The notes beneath the pieces are model-generated. The model worked only from the letters and a program-made list of their open reading frames with translations, was not told the DNA's origin and did not search any database. A program made the position numbers and the translations under genes. A stretch of 64,000 nt of DNA from Ashinkailepas kermadecensis (lineage: Eukaryota > Arthropoda > Thecostraca > Neolepadidae): NCBI GenBank assembly GCA_034440615.1, contig JAOTOM010002271.1:32851-96850 (forward strand), in the 5' to 3' direction. The stretch's first letter is position 1. The number at the start of each line of letters is the position of its first letter. Of this stretch, positions 54,145-64,000 are shown in pieces.

Positions 54145-55271
54145 CACTGGCGGATCCGGGGGGGGGGCCATTCCGGCCATGCCCCCCCCCAAGCGCTTCA
54201 AAGGGGGGCCATAGTGTCTTTCCCCCCCCCAAACCAATAAAAGTAAACTAAATTAAAATGCAGTAACCTTTGCTGAGGTTCAAAAATAGCTTTCCGGGTG
54301 AAATAATCTCCAATTTTAAAAGTATTTTGTTATGATTGTTTGGAAGCCCAATAGGTAGCATAGTAGATTCTGGCGCATCGAGGGTTCTATGCTGTTGAAG
54401 TTCTGCTTACAGCAAGAGATGACGAAATCAGCAGTTTCATTATTCCTTCGTCAGATAGGTTCATGAAGTTTGTTTAGCCAGTAACGGACAAGCGGACCCA
54501 GTGAGCCAGATTTCGAAACCGGAATTTGAACAGGATGTTTTGTGCGAGTGACCAGTTGAGCCCAGTTGAGCAGCATGTTTCGTATGTTGGTGTTGGGGTT
54601 GCTAAGATGAAGAGACAGGCTACATTCACTAGCGGATCCAGGGAGGGGCCATTCCGGCCATGGCTCCCCCGAAGCGCTTAAAAGGGGGGGGGCATAGTGT
54701 CTTTTGGCCCCCGAAACCAACAGAAGTAAACTGAATGAAAATGCAGTAACTTTGCCGAGGTTAAAAAATATCGTCTGGATGAAAGAATCTCCAATTTTAA
54801 AGGTATTTTTTTATAATTGTTTGGAAGCCAATATGGTAGCATAGTACATTCTTACACGCATCGAGGGTTCTATGCTGCTCAAGTTCTGCTTACAGCAAGA
54901 GTTGACAAAATCGGATCTGCCAGTGTGTACAAGTGCACCAACGTTGACGTGGTACAAGACGTTGAACGTGAACATGAACGTTTTGGTAAATAAGAACAAA
55001 AATCCCGTAATTTAGAAGCGGTGGAGGTAGGCTGGGGCCCCTACACAGGAAATTATGTTGTCATTAATTATTATTGAAAAAATGGGTCCATTTGACAAAT
55101 AGTGGTAGAAATCCGATGCTTTTAACCAAAAATAGTGGGAGAATGGGCACCCTCCAAATCCCTTCGACCCCTCTGATGCAATTCCTAAGTACGCCACTGG
55201 GGGGAGGGGGCTGACGCCGAAAACCGAAAGTTGCCCCCCCCCCCCAAACCGGTGGGCTAGATCCGCCAGTG
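54145..55271. mobile_element. CACTGGCGGATC-family hAT-type composite in the palindrome left arm
   Basis: Outer ends are CACTGGCGGATCC and GATCCGCCAGTG, with perfect 8-bp duplications CCTTCCAC (54137-54144, 55272-55279). A second left end (CACTAGCGGATCC) at 54627 shows an internal duplicate: 54145 to about 54440 repeats 54627-54930. The mirror site in the right arm is empty. No transposase is seen. Confidence 0.88.
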
Positions 55272-55882
55272 CCTTCCACCACAACAAGCAAGGAAATAAA
55301 ATGGTGGCAACAGCGAAATATCCATCTCACTTACCACACGACGTCCCTCCCTCCACAGTTCCACCCAGGGAACACAGTAGAGTCCGACCACGCTACCTAT
55401 CAGACCAGCCAAATAAGGGCCGGTTGGAAGAGATCTTCTCCAGATTGGTGCAGATTAGGCCTCCTTTGGAGACCGCAAGAAATAGAAGAATACTCATTCG
55501 AGTGCTTCCCTCCACGGAAATCTTTAGTAAAAGGCGAAAGATTTGTACGATTTGAAGGGAAGCCAGAGATATCTTCCACATAGCATATTTTTATATATTA
55601 TAACACTGTACATTTATCGCTTCTTCTAGTAGAAGAACATTATCCTAAAGTACGTATGTATGCGAAGCTTTGCCGTATTTTCTCCACAGCGACCAGTCAA
55701 AACATACCCTGGATATCCCCTTATCAATCAACGATAGGGCCACAATACATTTTCACGGACATTTTTGAAATATTTTACATACCAAACTCTAACATCAGTA
55801 CCTGCCATCTAGAGGACGGTGACGAACTAATGGTTATGTATTCCGGTTGGAGCCACCTAGCGGTTAAGTCGGAGGTAGACAT

Positions 55883-57099
55883 TAGGCGGTTTCACGCGTG
55901 CACTAGCGGGAAGTAATCGTCATGACATACCAATGGCGGGGTCAGGGCATAATAATTACGTTGATCTGAAAGCTTTTAGTCTGTAGATCGGACCAATTTA
56001 TGATATCAATAAACAAACAGAGTAGGTTCAGTTACCTAATACGACAAGTTTTTGGACTAGTAACAGCATGTTTATGCACAAACCCTGAAAATGTACACCC
56101 ACATCCGCGCCTGGGACGTCATCTAGTCGGAAATCTGGAAGTCAGACCAAGCGAGCCTGACTTCGGAAGTAAACTCGATGACAACAGCTGTTTGTCGAAT
56201 TCAGCGGTCTTCAAATGCCAAATTTTCCGAGCACTCGACCACTTTGATCAATATCGCCAGCCAACTTCAACTGCAGTAAGTGATTGGCCCTTTATGATAG
56301 CTGGGACGAATCATAATCCACGTTTAAAAAAATGACGTCATTATTCGTGCTCTGATTGCATCATTTACGGCTGAAATATGTCAGGTGAGCCAACAAACAA
56401 GTTTGTCTCAGATGCGCACATTTTGGACGTCTTGCGGTCTTTTGGGTGCTGTAAACAATTCATGCTTTGTTCTTTCTTGCGTGTATGATATTCAAAGACA
56501 AGGATCAATTGCCCTCCCTCCACAGTAGAGGTTATTCAGGTAGGAGTACAGCAACATTTAAAAACGGAGCCATGTATGGTGCGGTACAGCGGACATCATT
56601 ACGACTGTAAACAACCCGCTTGTAAAGTGGAGATAATTTAATAGTTTCGGGAGCGTCAAGAGGGAATCGTAGCACTGGAAATTATGTATTTCAATATTTA
56701 TTCATAATGCAGGTACTTCACAGTCATAAAACAAAACGTAAAAGGAAAAATATTCATCCGCAGGATATATACCACCACTTTCTCCCTAATATTGTATATA
56801 TGCTGGCAATTCAACAGCAAATTTATGTTGTATCCGGCAACTCCTACCTCCCGGCCATGGTGCCAAATGTGGCCAGATTGGCTAGTTGTTTCTGTGAATT
56901 GAGCGCTTTTTTCAAACAGTGCCACAATTTGAATATGTTGGTTGAGTTTAATATTGAATTTATTACTTCATAGTTAAAACTTCTTGAACATTCCATATAT
57001 ACAGATAAAGTACATATATTTCAATGATATGCCCTTTATACTAGACGAAGTCATCGACATTGCATCCCGGTGCTTATTGGCCGTCGTGAAAAGGGCTAT
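55883..57099 (+). mobile_element. 1.2-kb interspersed element, copy B
   Basis: It interrupts the left arm between GGTAGACAT and TGACAG. The right arm and a third copy near 61335 read GACAT-CGACAGG across this point without it. The ends TAGGCGGTTTCACG and (reversed) ATAGCCCTTTTCACG form an imperfect inverted repeat. The target duplication is at most 2 bases. The superfamily is unknown. Confidence 0.75.
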
Positions 57100-57114
57100 T
57101 GACAGCGGCCATAT

Positions 57115-57625
57115 GGCAGAAGACTGCCTGATGACATACGATCTACGTCGGAGGCGGTTACAGGGGGTACGGATGCTGCACGTGCCTGCTATGGAAGATG
57201 GCGCCCCTCCGGCCGGGAAAAGGCGCGCATCTGGGAAGGGTAGAATGCACCCGTTCGAATTTGTCTGCGAGCGGGTGCACTCTACCCTCTACCCTCTAAG
57301 GAGGCCGATTTCACCTTTTATACGATACTTTTACTAAAGATTTCCGTGGAGGAGAGCACCCGAATGAGTATTATTCATTTGTTGCCGTCTCCAAAGGAGG
57401 CATATTTGTACCAATGTGAATTCGGCCTTATTAGAGTGTAGAGGGTAGAGTGTACCCGCTCGCAGAAGAATTCGAGCGGGTGCATTCTTCCTTTCCCAGA
57501 TGCGTGACTTTTCCCGGCCGGAGGGGCGCCATCTTCCATGACAGGCACGTGCAGTATCCGTACCCCCTGTATCCGCCTCCGACGTAGATCGTACGTCATC
57601 AGTCTTCATGTATGTCATCAGTCAT
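57115..57625. repeat. Palindrome centre: inverted arms of ~175 bp around a ~140-base loop
   Basis: 57115-57290 and 57430-57625 are near-perfect inverted copies (e.g. GCGCCCCTCCGGCCGGGAAA and its reverse). The loop contains one more copy of an arm subsequence (ACTAAAGATTTCCGTGGAGG), also found near 58015, 61685 and reversed near 55520. Confidence 0.9.
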
Positions 57626-59208
57626 CAGTCTTCTGCCATATGGCTCCTGTCGATGTCCACCTCCGACTTAAACGCTAGGTGGCTAATATCCTACCGGAAT
57701 ACCGAACCATTAGTTTGTCACCGTCCGCTAGATGGCAGGTGCTGATGTTAGAGGTTAGTGTGTAAAATATGTCCAAAATGTCCGTGAAAATGCAGTGTGG
57801 CGCTATCGTTGATTGATATGGTGATATCAAGGGTATGTTTTGATTGGACGCTGTGGAGAAAATACGGCAAAGCTTCGCATACATACGTACTTTTGGATAA
57901 TGTTCTTCTACTAGCAGAAGCGATAAATGTAAAGTGTTATAATACAGAAAATATGCTATGCCAACAATATCTCTGGTTTCCCTTCAAATCGTACAAATCT
58001 TTCGCCTTTTACTAAAGATTTCCGTGGAGGGGAGCACTCGAATGAGTATTCCCCTATTTGTTGCGGTCTCCAAAGGAGGCCTAATCTGCACCAATGTGAA
58101 GAAGATGTCTTCCAACCTTCTTTGGCTGGTCTGACAGGTAGCGTGGTTCAATTATACTGTGTTCCCTGGGTAGAACTGTGGAGGGAAGGACGGTAGGGGT
58201 GATGGGTATTCGGCTGTTGCCACCAGTTTACTTCCTTTCTTGTTGTAGGGGAGGGCGACGTTACTTGAGTCGCCCACATTGTCTCACCTCCGACATTTCG
58301 AAGACAGTATATTTTTGGTTGGACGGTGGTCCTGGAGCGGAATCTGATCAGCCTTGAGCAAGAGTGTCTAATGTCTGATGATTTTTTTATTGACTTGGAA
58401 ATGTTTTTCTTGTCCTTAAGTCGCAAGAGATGAGGTTGGGATACACGATTGTAGGCATGTGTTTTATTTTGAATTCAATCCAAGACATATTTTATTTCAA
58501 GTGAGGTAGGTGTGAGGCTAGTTGACCCGTGATCTATTGACGCGTTACATGCTGCTGATGTTTTTTTTTAAATGAGCTTGAAATAAACTGCATAACATTG
58601 TCATTCGGCCTTCTGACTGAGCAGAATGTTGTCTGATATCTTACGATGTGACAATACCAGATAAAAGGCGGCGAATATTTACGTCGAAATAGGGAAAAGT
58701 TAGGTTAGTTGAGCCACCCCCATTATATCACCTCCTATGGTGTCATGAGAACTTATAAGCCAGCTGCCGACTCTTCGAAGAGTCTTAATTTTTGGTTGGA
58801 CGGAGGGCCGGGAGCGGTATATGTCAAGTGAACCCTGGACAAAAATGTATCTTAAGGTCTGAAGTATGTTTTCCTTGACTTATAAATGTTTATATTTTCC
58901 TTCATTGGTAACAGGTAGGCTTCGGATCATAGCACACAATTATAGGCATGTGTTTTCTCTTGATATCCACCAAATACACTTGTGGTGGGATGGTCAGGAG
59001 ATGGGCAGCCATGTTTTATCTGAAGTGAGGTGGATATTGGCCTAGTTGAGCAATCGCGACCGGGGAAAGATGAGAAGTGGCCTATTAATGTTTTGCGCGC
59101 TGCTGATGTTTTTCTCATGAAACATGACGTAACTTGGCATACAATTATATTTCAGCCTATTGCCGTTGATCAGGTTGTTCTATTATGAGTGATGGTGTGA
59201 CAATAACA

Positions 59209-59723
59209 CAGTATTCAAATATTGGTTTTTCGTTAGGTGTGAGATGTCGAATCGAGTACAGTAGGATGTCGAAATTTGTTACGGAAGTATGTCGTTTAAA
59301 ATATCTTCAAAGTCCTTGAAGCTGAATTTTGAGCCCACAGCACTAATACGTGTATGTTTTTTTTAATTGAGAGATACCCATTAAACGAATATATATATTA
59401 ATGATAATGACGGCAAATACCATAATATCAACAAATGATATTGTATAACAAGTATATAACGTCATAGGTCTGTTATGTCTGCAGGTGTGTATATCAGCTG
59501 TGTATTTGATAACGCCGGGGATTGTGCTACGATATGCTTGTGCATCAAAATCCGTATTTGGGAGGATAAACAAAATACTCAGGTACGATGTTTTTAAAAA
59601 CGAGACATGGAAACTTCATAAACACATCAAGAAACACGATGTCGACACTTCCTGTGGAAGGATGTATATTAAGTGTTCAGGAAGTGGTACATTCCACCCT
59701 ATTTCGCCCATAATTTATCACTC
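59209..59723 (+). mobile_element. hAT-type non-autonomous element, copy 5 (palindrome right arm)
   Basis: 515 bp, exactly the length of copy 4, at the mirror position. Flanks are CAATAACA and CAATACCA, the reverse of copy 4's target duplication with one change. Copies 4 and 5 therefore derive from one insertion that was later duplicated with the arm. Confidence 0.88.
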
Positions 59724-61229
59724 CAATACCAGATAAAAGGCGGTGAAAATCTAGTTTGAAGTATATTATGTGGTATTTTTTTATAGCTTTCATGTATTCC
59801 CTCCAGAACATTTTAGATTAAAAAAGTGACCACAAACAGCCTGCAACACTAAAACTAGCACTGCCCAGTAGTCGTCACAGCATTTGTTTACAAAAATAAA
59901 GTTTGTGATCAACTTACCTCATCACTAGGACAACTTTCCCCACTCCCTGGGTAAGTTGAGACAAGGGTGATGCGTCAGAGCATCTCAAAATATCACTAAT
60001 TTATAATTGTGGGATACAAATTTGTATGTGCCTCATGTGTGTCCAAAAGATGACTCTTTCAGAATATGTGTACATATAATTAATATATCTCACCAAATGC
60101 ACTCAAGGCCCTCTCAGATAAAAACGGGCTCAACTTACCTCGACTTCCCCAACCTATATTAAGTCGTATTTTCTGATTGATTCATTTTTCCACTATAACA
60201 CATGAGGTGACAAAAAGTGACCATCAAATGGCATATCCGACGGAGCGACGGAAGAACTGCACATGAAGGAAGATTGCTACCATATTCAGTTGCAACATAG
60301 GCTTTTCATGCATAGCTATTGGACCATACGCCGGACAATTATTGGGCGGTATAACCCTTCCCCCCCCCCCATCTGACGGTTGCATGCCCTACAACACACA
60401 CGCACACACACACACACACATACACACACATACACACACAAACCTGTGGTGCAGTCCATGGTGAAAGACATCAAGAAATTGTATTCTTGGCAAGTACGGG
60501 TGTGTTGCACGACTACTTGTTTCACTTTCAGGTGTATCATTCAACTTCATAGTGCGGTAGGCGAATGCTGCTTTTCAAAAAGTTGAATGGTGGGGGGGGG
60601 GGGGATATAGACGAGGGAGATGACGTGGTGTGAGTGAGCGGGCTGGACAGCTTGACATGTCTCGATGTTTTGCGCGTTAAATTTTTTGTTCATAAATTTT
60701 GTGATTCGATATTGTGTACCTTAGATGTTCGTGCATTCAGTATTTTGCAATTCAATGTTTTGCGTGTTCAATATGTTGTGTATTCGACGTTTTGCGATTA
60801 TATATATCGTGTGTTCGATATTTTTCACCTTCGATATGGCACATTCGCTATTTTGTTTTCGTTATACATCCATGCGATATTATACGCTTCGATAATGTTC
60901 CGAAAGCCATCTCCAATATCAAATGACAGGAAGTTGTGAAAAGGGTTGAATAAAAAGCAATCAACAGATGAATGCAGGACTATATGAATTTACTCCATGA
61001 TATGCTTTGGCTCCAATCGGTGCTCGTTGCTGAAGCCGTGATGTGCAACAGCAGATATTAGTATCATGGAATTAAATACATTGTTAATGTTGAAACTATA
61101 TCTACCATGAAAAGAACACAAAATTTGAAGATCTTTTCAACAATTCCCCGTCAGGCATGGGGCGAAGTCCGGCTGTTGGCTTCAAAGCCACAGCTTTGAA
61201 GCAAAAGCTGAACGAGCAAAAGCTGTTGG

Positions 61230-62570
61230 CTTCAAAGCCTTCCATGGCAGGCCCGCCCGTGCAGTGCCCCCCGTATCCGCCTCTGACGTATGGTCGTATG
61301 TCATAAGCCAGCCTTCTGCCATATGGCTCCTGTCGATATCTGCCTCTAACTTACCCGCTAGGTGGCTAGTACCGAATGGGGATACAGAGTCATTAGTTCG
61401 TCACCGTCCGCGAGATGGCAGGTACGGATGTTTAAGTTTGGGATACAAAATATTTCAAAAATGTCAGCAAAAGTAGTGTTGCGCTATGGTTGTTTAGCAT
61501 GGTGATCTAGAGATGATGTTTTCACTGTTCTCTTTGGAGGAAATACGGCAAAGCTTTGCATACATGCATACTTTTGAATAATGGCCCGAGGAGGCCAAGT
61601 GCCTAACTCAACAAAACTCAAACTCAAACGTGTGGAAATCTTCTCCGGTTTCCCTTCAAACAGTACAAATCTTTCGCCCTTTACTAAATATTTCCGTGGA
61701 GGGGAGCACTCAAATGGGTCCTCTTCTATTTGTTGCGGTCTCCAAAGGAGGCCTAATTACACCAATGTCAAATGTGGAGAAAACGTGAGCAAGCAGTCGG
61801 TCATCGGTTGATAAGACAGATGGTTTGATTGCACTGTGTCCCCTAGATGGGACTGTAGAGGGAAGGACGTCGTGTGATAAGGTACATGCATATTTGACTG
61901 TTGTCGCCATTTCATTTCCTTACTTGTTGTGGTGGAGTTGAGTTACTTGAGTCACGCATATTATCTTACCTCCTGTGGTGTCATGAAAACGTGCCAACCA
62001 CCTTGCCGACACTTCGAAGAAAGTCTCCATTTTTGTTGGACGAGGGGCCGGGAGCCTTGAACAAAGACGTGTATCGAGGTATGAAGTAATTTTTATTGAC
62101 TTGGAAATGTATTTCTTCTCCTTAAGTCGTGATATATATGTGTTCGAACACACAATTGTAGGCATGCGTTTTATCCTGAATGTGATCCAAGCCATGCTGC
62201 ATGACCACTGAAGTTGATGCGCCCATAAACTCTAAGGTCCAAGCCATGTTGGCGTGGGATGACCCGACACGGGCAACCATATTATATTTGAAGTCAGGTA
62301 AGTGTGGCGCTAGTTGAGCCGTGGTCTATTAACGTGTTGCATATTGCTGACATTTTTAATGAACATGAAATATATTGTCATAACATTATTGTTCAGCCTT
62401 TTGGTTTTGAGCAGAATGCTATCTCATGAATTATGGTGTGACAATACCAGGTAAAGGGGCGGTGGATATCTAGGTTGAGGTATATTATGTGGTATTTTCT
62501 GATTGCTTCATGCTTTTCCACCAGAACACGTGAGGTGTCAAAAGTGGCCATACAAGGCCAGCAACCATGG
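61230..62570 (+). repeat. Third, diverged partial copy of the palindrome arm
   Basis: Matches 57560-58730 in the same orientation: CTTCTGCCATATGGCTCCTG, ATTTCCGTGGAGGGGAGCAC, then CTCCAAAGGAGGCCTAAT and GTGTGACAATACCAG. It ends near 62570. It lacks all insertions seen in the left arm and shows the empty site for the 1.2 kb element. Confidence 0.8.
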
Positions 62571-62985
62571 GTGTAACCACGGTTTAGAAATTGGGGGTGG
62601 GGGATAAACCAGGGACGCGGTAAGTTTTGACAAGATAGAAGGGTAGCCCGCACCCTCCCCCCCCCCCCTCCCCCCAATACAAATCCTTGGATTTCAGCCG
62701 CTTCTTTTTCAATGTCGGGTTTTCAGATTTGCCATTGTTAAAAATGATATTTTGCGGACAAAATGGGTAAATTTGCTGTATGAGGTGTATTTATTGTTAT
62801 TTTTTGAATTTTTCCTCAGAATACCATGTTTATGAAGGCGACTAAGATGATGGGAGCACTTATTTTATGTGCAAATGAGAAAAAAAGCTTGAAAAATAAA
62901 ATTGCACAAATTTTCGAACTTACAAAGTATAAACTAACCCAACCCGGCCAAACCTAACCCATTTGTTTACTTTATGGAGGCAAAT
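62571..62985. other. Unassigned spacer
   Basis: G-rich and C-rich runs at 62594-62602 and 62655-62675 suggest another short MITE remnant, but the ends cannot be fixed. Confidence 0.3.
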
Positions 62986-63152
62986 GGACCCCCGTTTTTG
63001 TTTCATGGCTGTGACCCGAGAAGTGCAAAATATCGTTTTTGTTAGTGGGCTTTCTGTACACTGAAAATGTACATCTGCTGTCACAGCGTTTCATCAGTGT
63101 GTCCAAGAAAGGAATCTCAGCCTCATTATCTTTTTCTTTTTCCTTTTCTAAC
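62986..63152 (-). mobile_element. Inverted partial copy of the Penelope-like element
   Basis: This 167-base block is the reverse complement of 63181-63350 with only a few changes, including a 3-base loss (GCACTTCTC versus GCACTACTTCTC). A 28-base spacer separates the arms. Confidence 0.92.
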
Positions 63153-63159
63153 GTGAATT

Positions 63160-64000
63160 GAATCGATGGGTGTACCGCGAGTTAGAAAAGGAAAAAGAAA
63201 AAGATAATGAGGCTGATATTCCTTTCTTGGACACACTGATGAAACGCTGTGACAGCAGATGCACATTTTCAGTGTACAGAAAGCCCACTAACAAAAACGA
63301 TATTTTGCACTACTTCTCGGGTCACAGCCATGAAACAAAAACGGGGGTCCTAATGGGCTTTTTCTTAAGGGCTCATAGAATATGCAGTCCTGAGTGCCTC
63401 GCAGAAGAATTGATTTTCATCAAGGAGTCTTTCAAGTTGCTGAAATATCCAGAGGGTCTGATAGTGAAGTTGCGCCAAAAAGCGAAAAAAAAGTGATGTG
63501 CATGACAAAGGCCAAGCAACGAGTTTTGACGAAAAGGTGCATATCAGTACCGGAAACACAAGGAGCAGTCACCATCTCCCGATTCACAAAAGACAAAATC
63601 AACATCAGTCTCTCAGCAGGGGTCAAAATCAAAGACATAGTCAAGAAAGGGGTCCGCAACGTGAACGAAAAAAGCGTAGTCTACAAAATCCCTTGCGCGG
63701 GAGAATGTGGAAAAAGTTACTATGGGGAAACGGGACGGGGCATAGGGGCTAGAATTAGAGAACATCGTTCAGACCTCAGATACCATAGAATTTCTAATGC
63801 TATGGTGGTGCATGTTGATGAAGAAGACCATCTCCCAAATTGGAAAGAAGCATCTGTTCTTAGTGGTGGACTTGGGAAGAGGTGTCGGAAGACAGTGGAA
63901 TCCGCGTATATTGCCACACGTGAGAATATGAATGGTGTTTCTGGTAGTTTCAAAATTGCAAGTGTTGTAGCGGAACTGATAGTGGAACATATTGAAAAAG
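63160..64000 (+). mobile_element. Penelope-like element, RT end and GIY-YIG endonuclease, cut by window end
   Basis: Frame one (63158-63496) encodes the RT C-terminal region ADIPFLDTLMKR, FSVYRKPTNKNDILHY and FSGHSHETKTGVLMGF, ending at a run of eight A. From there a different frame stays open to 64000. It encodes VYKIPCAGECGKSYYGETGR followed by RIREHRSDLRYH, a GIY-YIG nuclease with the CxxxC and H typical of Penelope elements. A net frameshift in the A run splits the ORF, so this copy is probably inactive. The 5' RT domain is absent; the end of the element lies beyond the window. Confidence 0.9.

Larger units (their letters stand above)
40749..60957. repeat. Large palindrome: ~3.4 kb inverted arms, left arm split by four insertions
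   Basis: Right arm 57430-60957 matches, in reverse, left-arm pieces 40749-42830, 48593-48893, 53946-54144, 55272-55882 and 57100-57290. A loop of about 140 bases is centred near 57360. Outer limits are the TTTTATTCAACCC side at 40749 and GGGTTGAATAAAA at 60957. Arms are diverged by roughly 10% by eye. The summed left pieces (~3.3 kb) equal the right arm (~3.5 kb). Confidence 0.9.

Noticed and set aside
56000..56973. Conserved proteins shared by the two 1.2-kb element copies (2936-3172/56000-56335 and 3583-3807/56707-56973)
   Set aside because: Differences between copies fall freely in all codon positions and the frames end at different points, so no selection on protein is visible.

Overview
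This window looks like a repeat-rich stretch of an animal nuclear genome. There are no bacterial-style operons. One GC-rich host gene on the minus strand is split into short exons by kilobase introns and is surrounded by non-LTR retrotransposons, a Penelope-like element, tRNA-derived SINEs, hAT-type DNA elements and very large minisatellites. Short CCTAA/TTAGG tracts, the arthropod telomere motif, occur inside one element. With the overall element set they hint at an arthropod, perhaps a marine crustacean, but this is a weak inference.

Host gene: six exons between 26.58 and 38.52 kb, minus strand, join in phase to 273 residues. These align end to end with the C-terminal three quarters of ArfGAP with dual PH domains (ADAP / centaurin-alpha): the linker, PH1, PH2 and the stop. 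The zinc-finger ArfGAP exons were not found and should lie upstream, at higher coordinates or beyond 64 kb. Its introns hold a CR1-type LINE, a 1.1 kb hAT element, SINEs and several minisatellites. One SINE starts about 8 bases after a splice donor. A 10-bp array abuts a splice acceptor.

Layout: 1-5 kb has interspersed repeats (two hAT copies, a 1.2 kb element, a SINE). 5-15 kb is mostly unassigned sequence, with a SINE, hAT-type elements, a 5'-truncated LINE tail and small tandem repeats. 15.5-23.7 kb is a cluster of five minisatellites with unit lengths of 29, 39, 31, 60 and 54 bp, and these create very long artefactual ORFs in several frames. 24-26.5 kb is unassigned, with small repeats. 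26.6-38.5 kb is the ADAP gene. 38.6-40.4 kb is a hAT-type element with a nested SINE, then a 15-bp minisatellite with higher-order structure. 40.75-60.96 kb is a large palindrome with arms of about 3.4 kb and its centre near 57.36 kb. Its left arm was opened by four insertions: a 5.75 kb RNase H-bearing LINE, a 5.04 kb terminal-inverted-repeat element filled with a degenerate GGGGCCCC/AAAA array, a 1.1 kb hAT-type composite and a 1.2 kb element. The right arm keeps the empty sites. 61.2-62.6 kb is a third partial copy of the arm sequence. 63.0-64.0 kb is a Penelope-like element that runs off the window and carries an inverted copy of part of itself at its 5' side.

The most unusual items are the palindrome with its datable nested insertions, the 5 kb element built from a degenerate ~22-bp array, the duplicated splice acceptor of the last ADAP exon with a hAT element in the second copy, and the SINEs that share a body but have different tRNA-like heads. 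All assignments come from reading the sequence. No database search was run.
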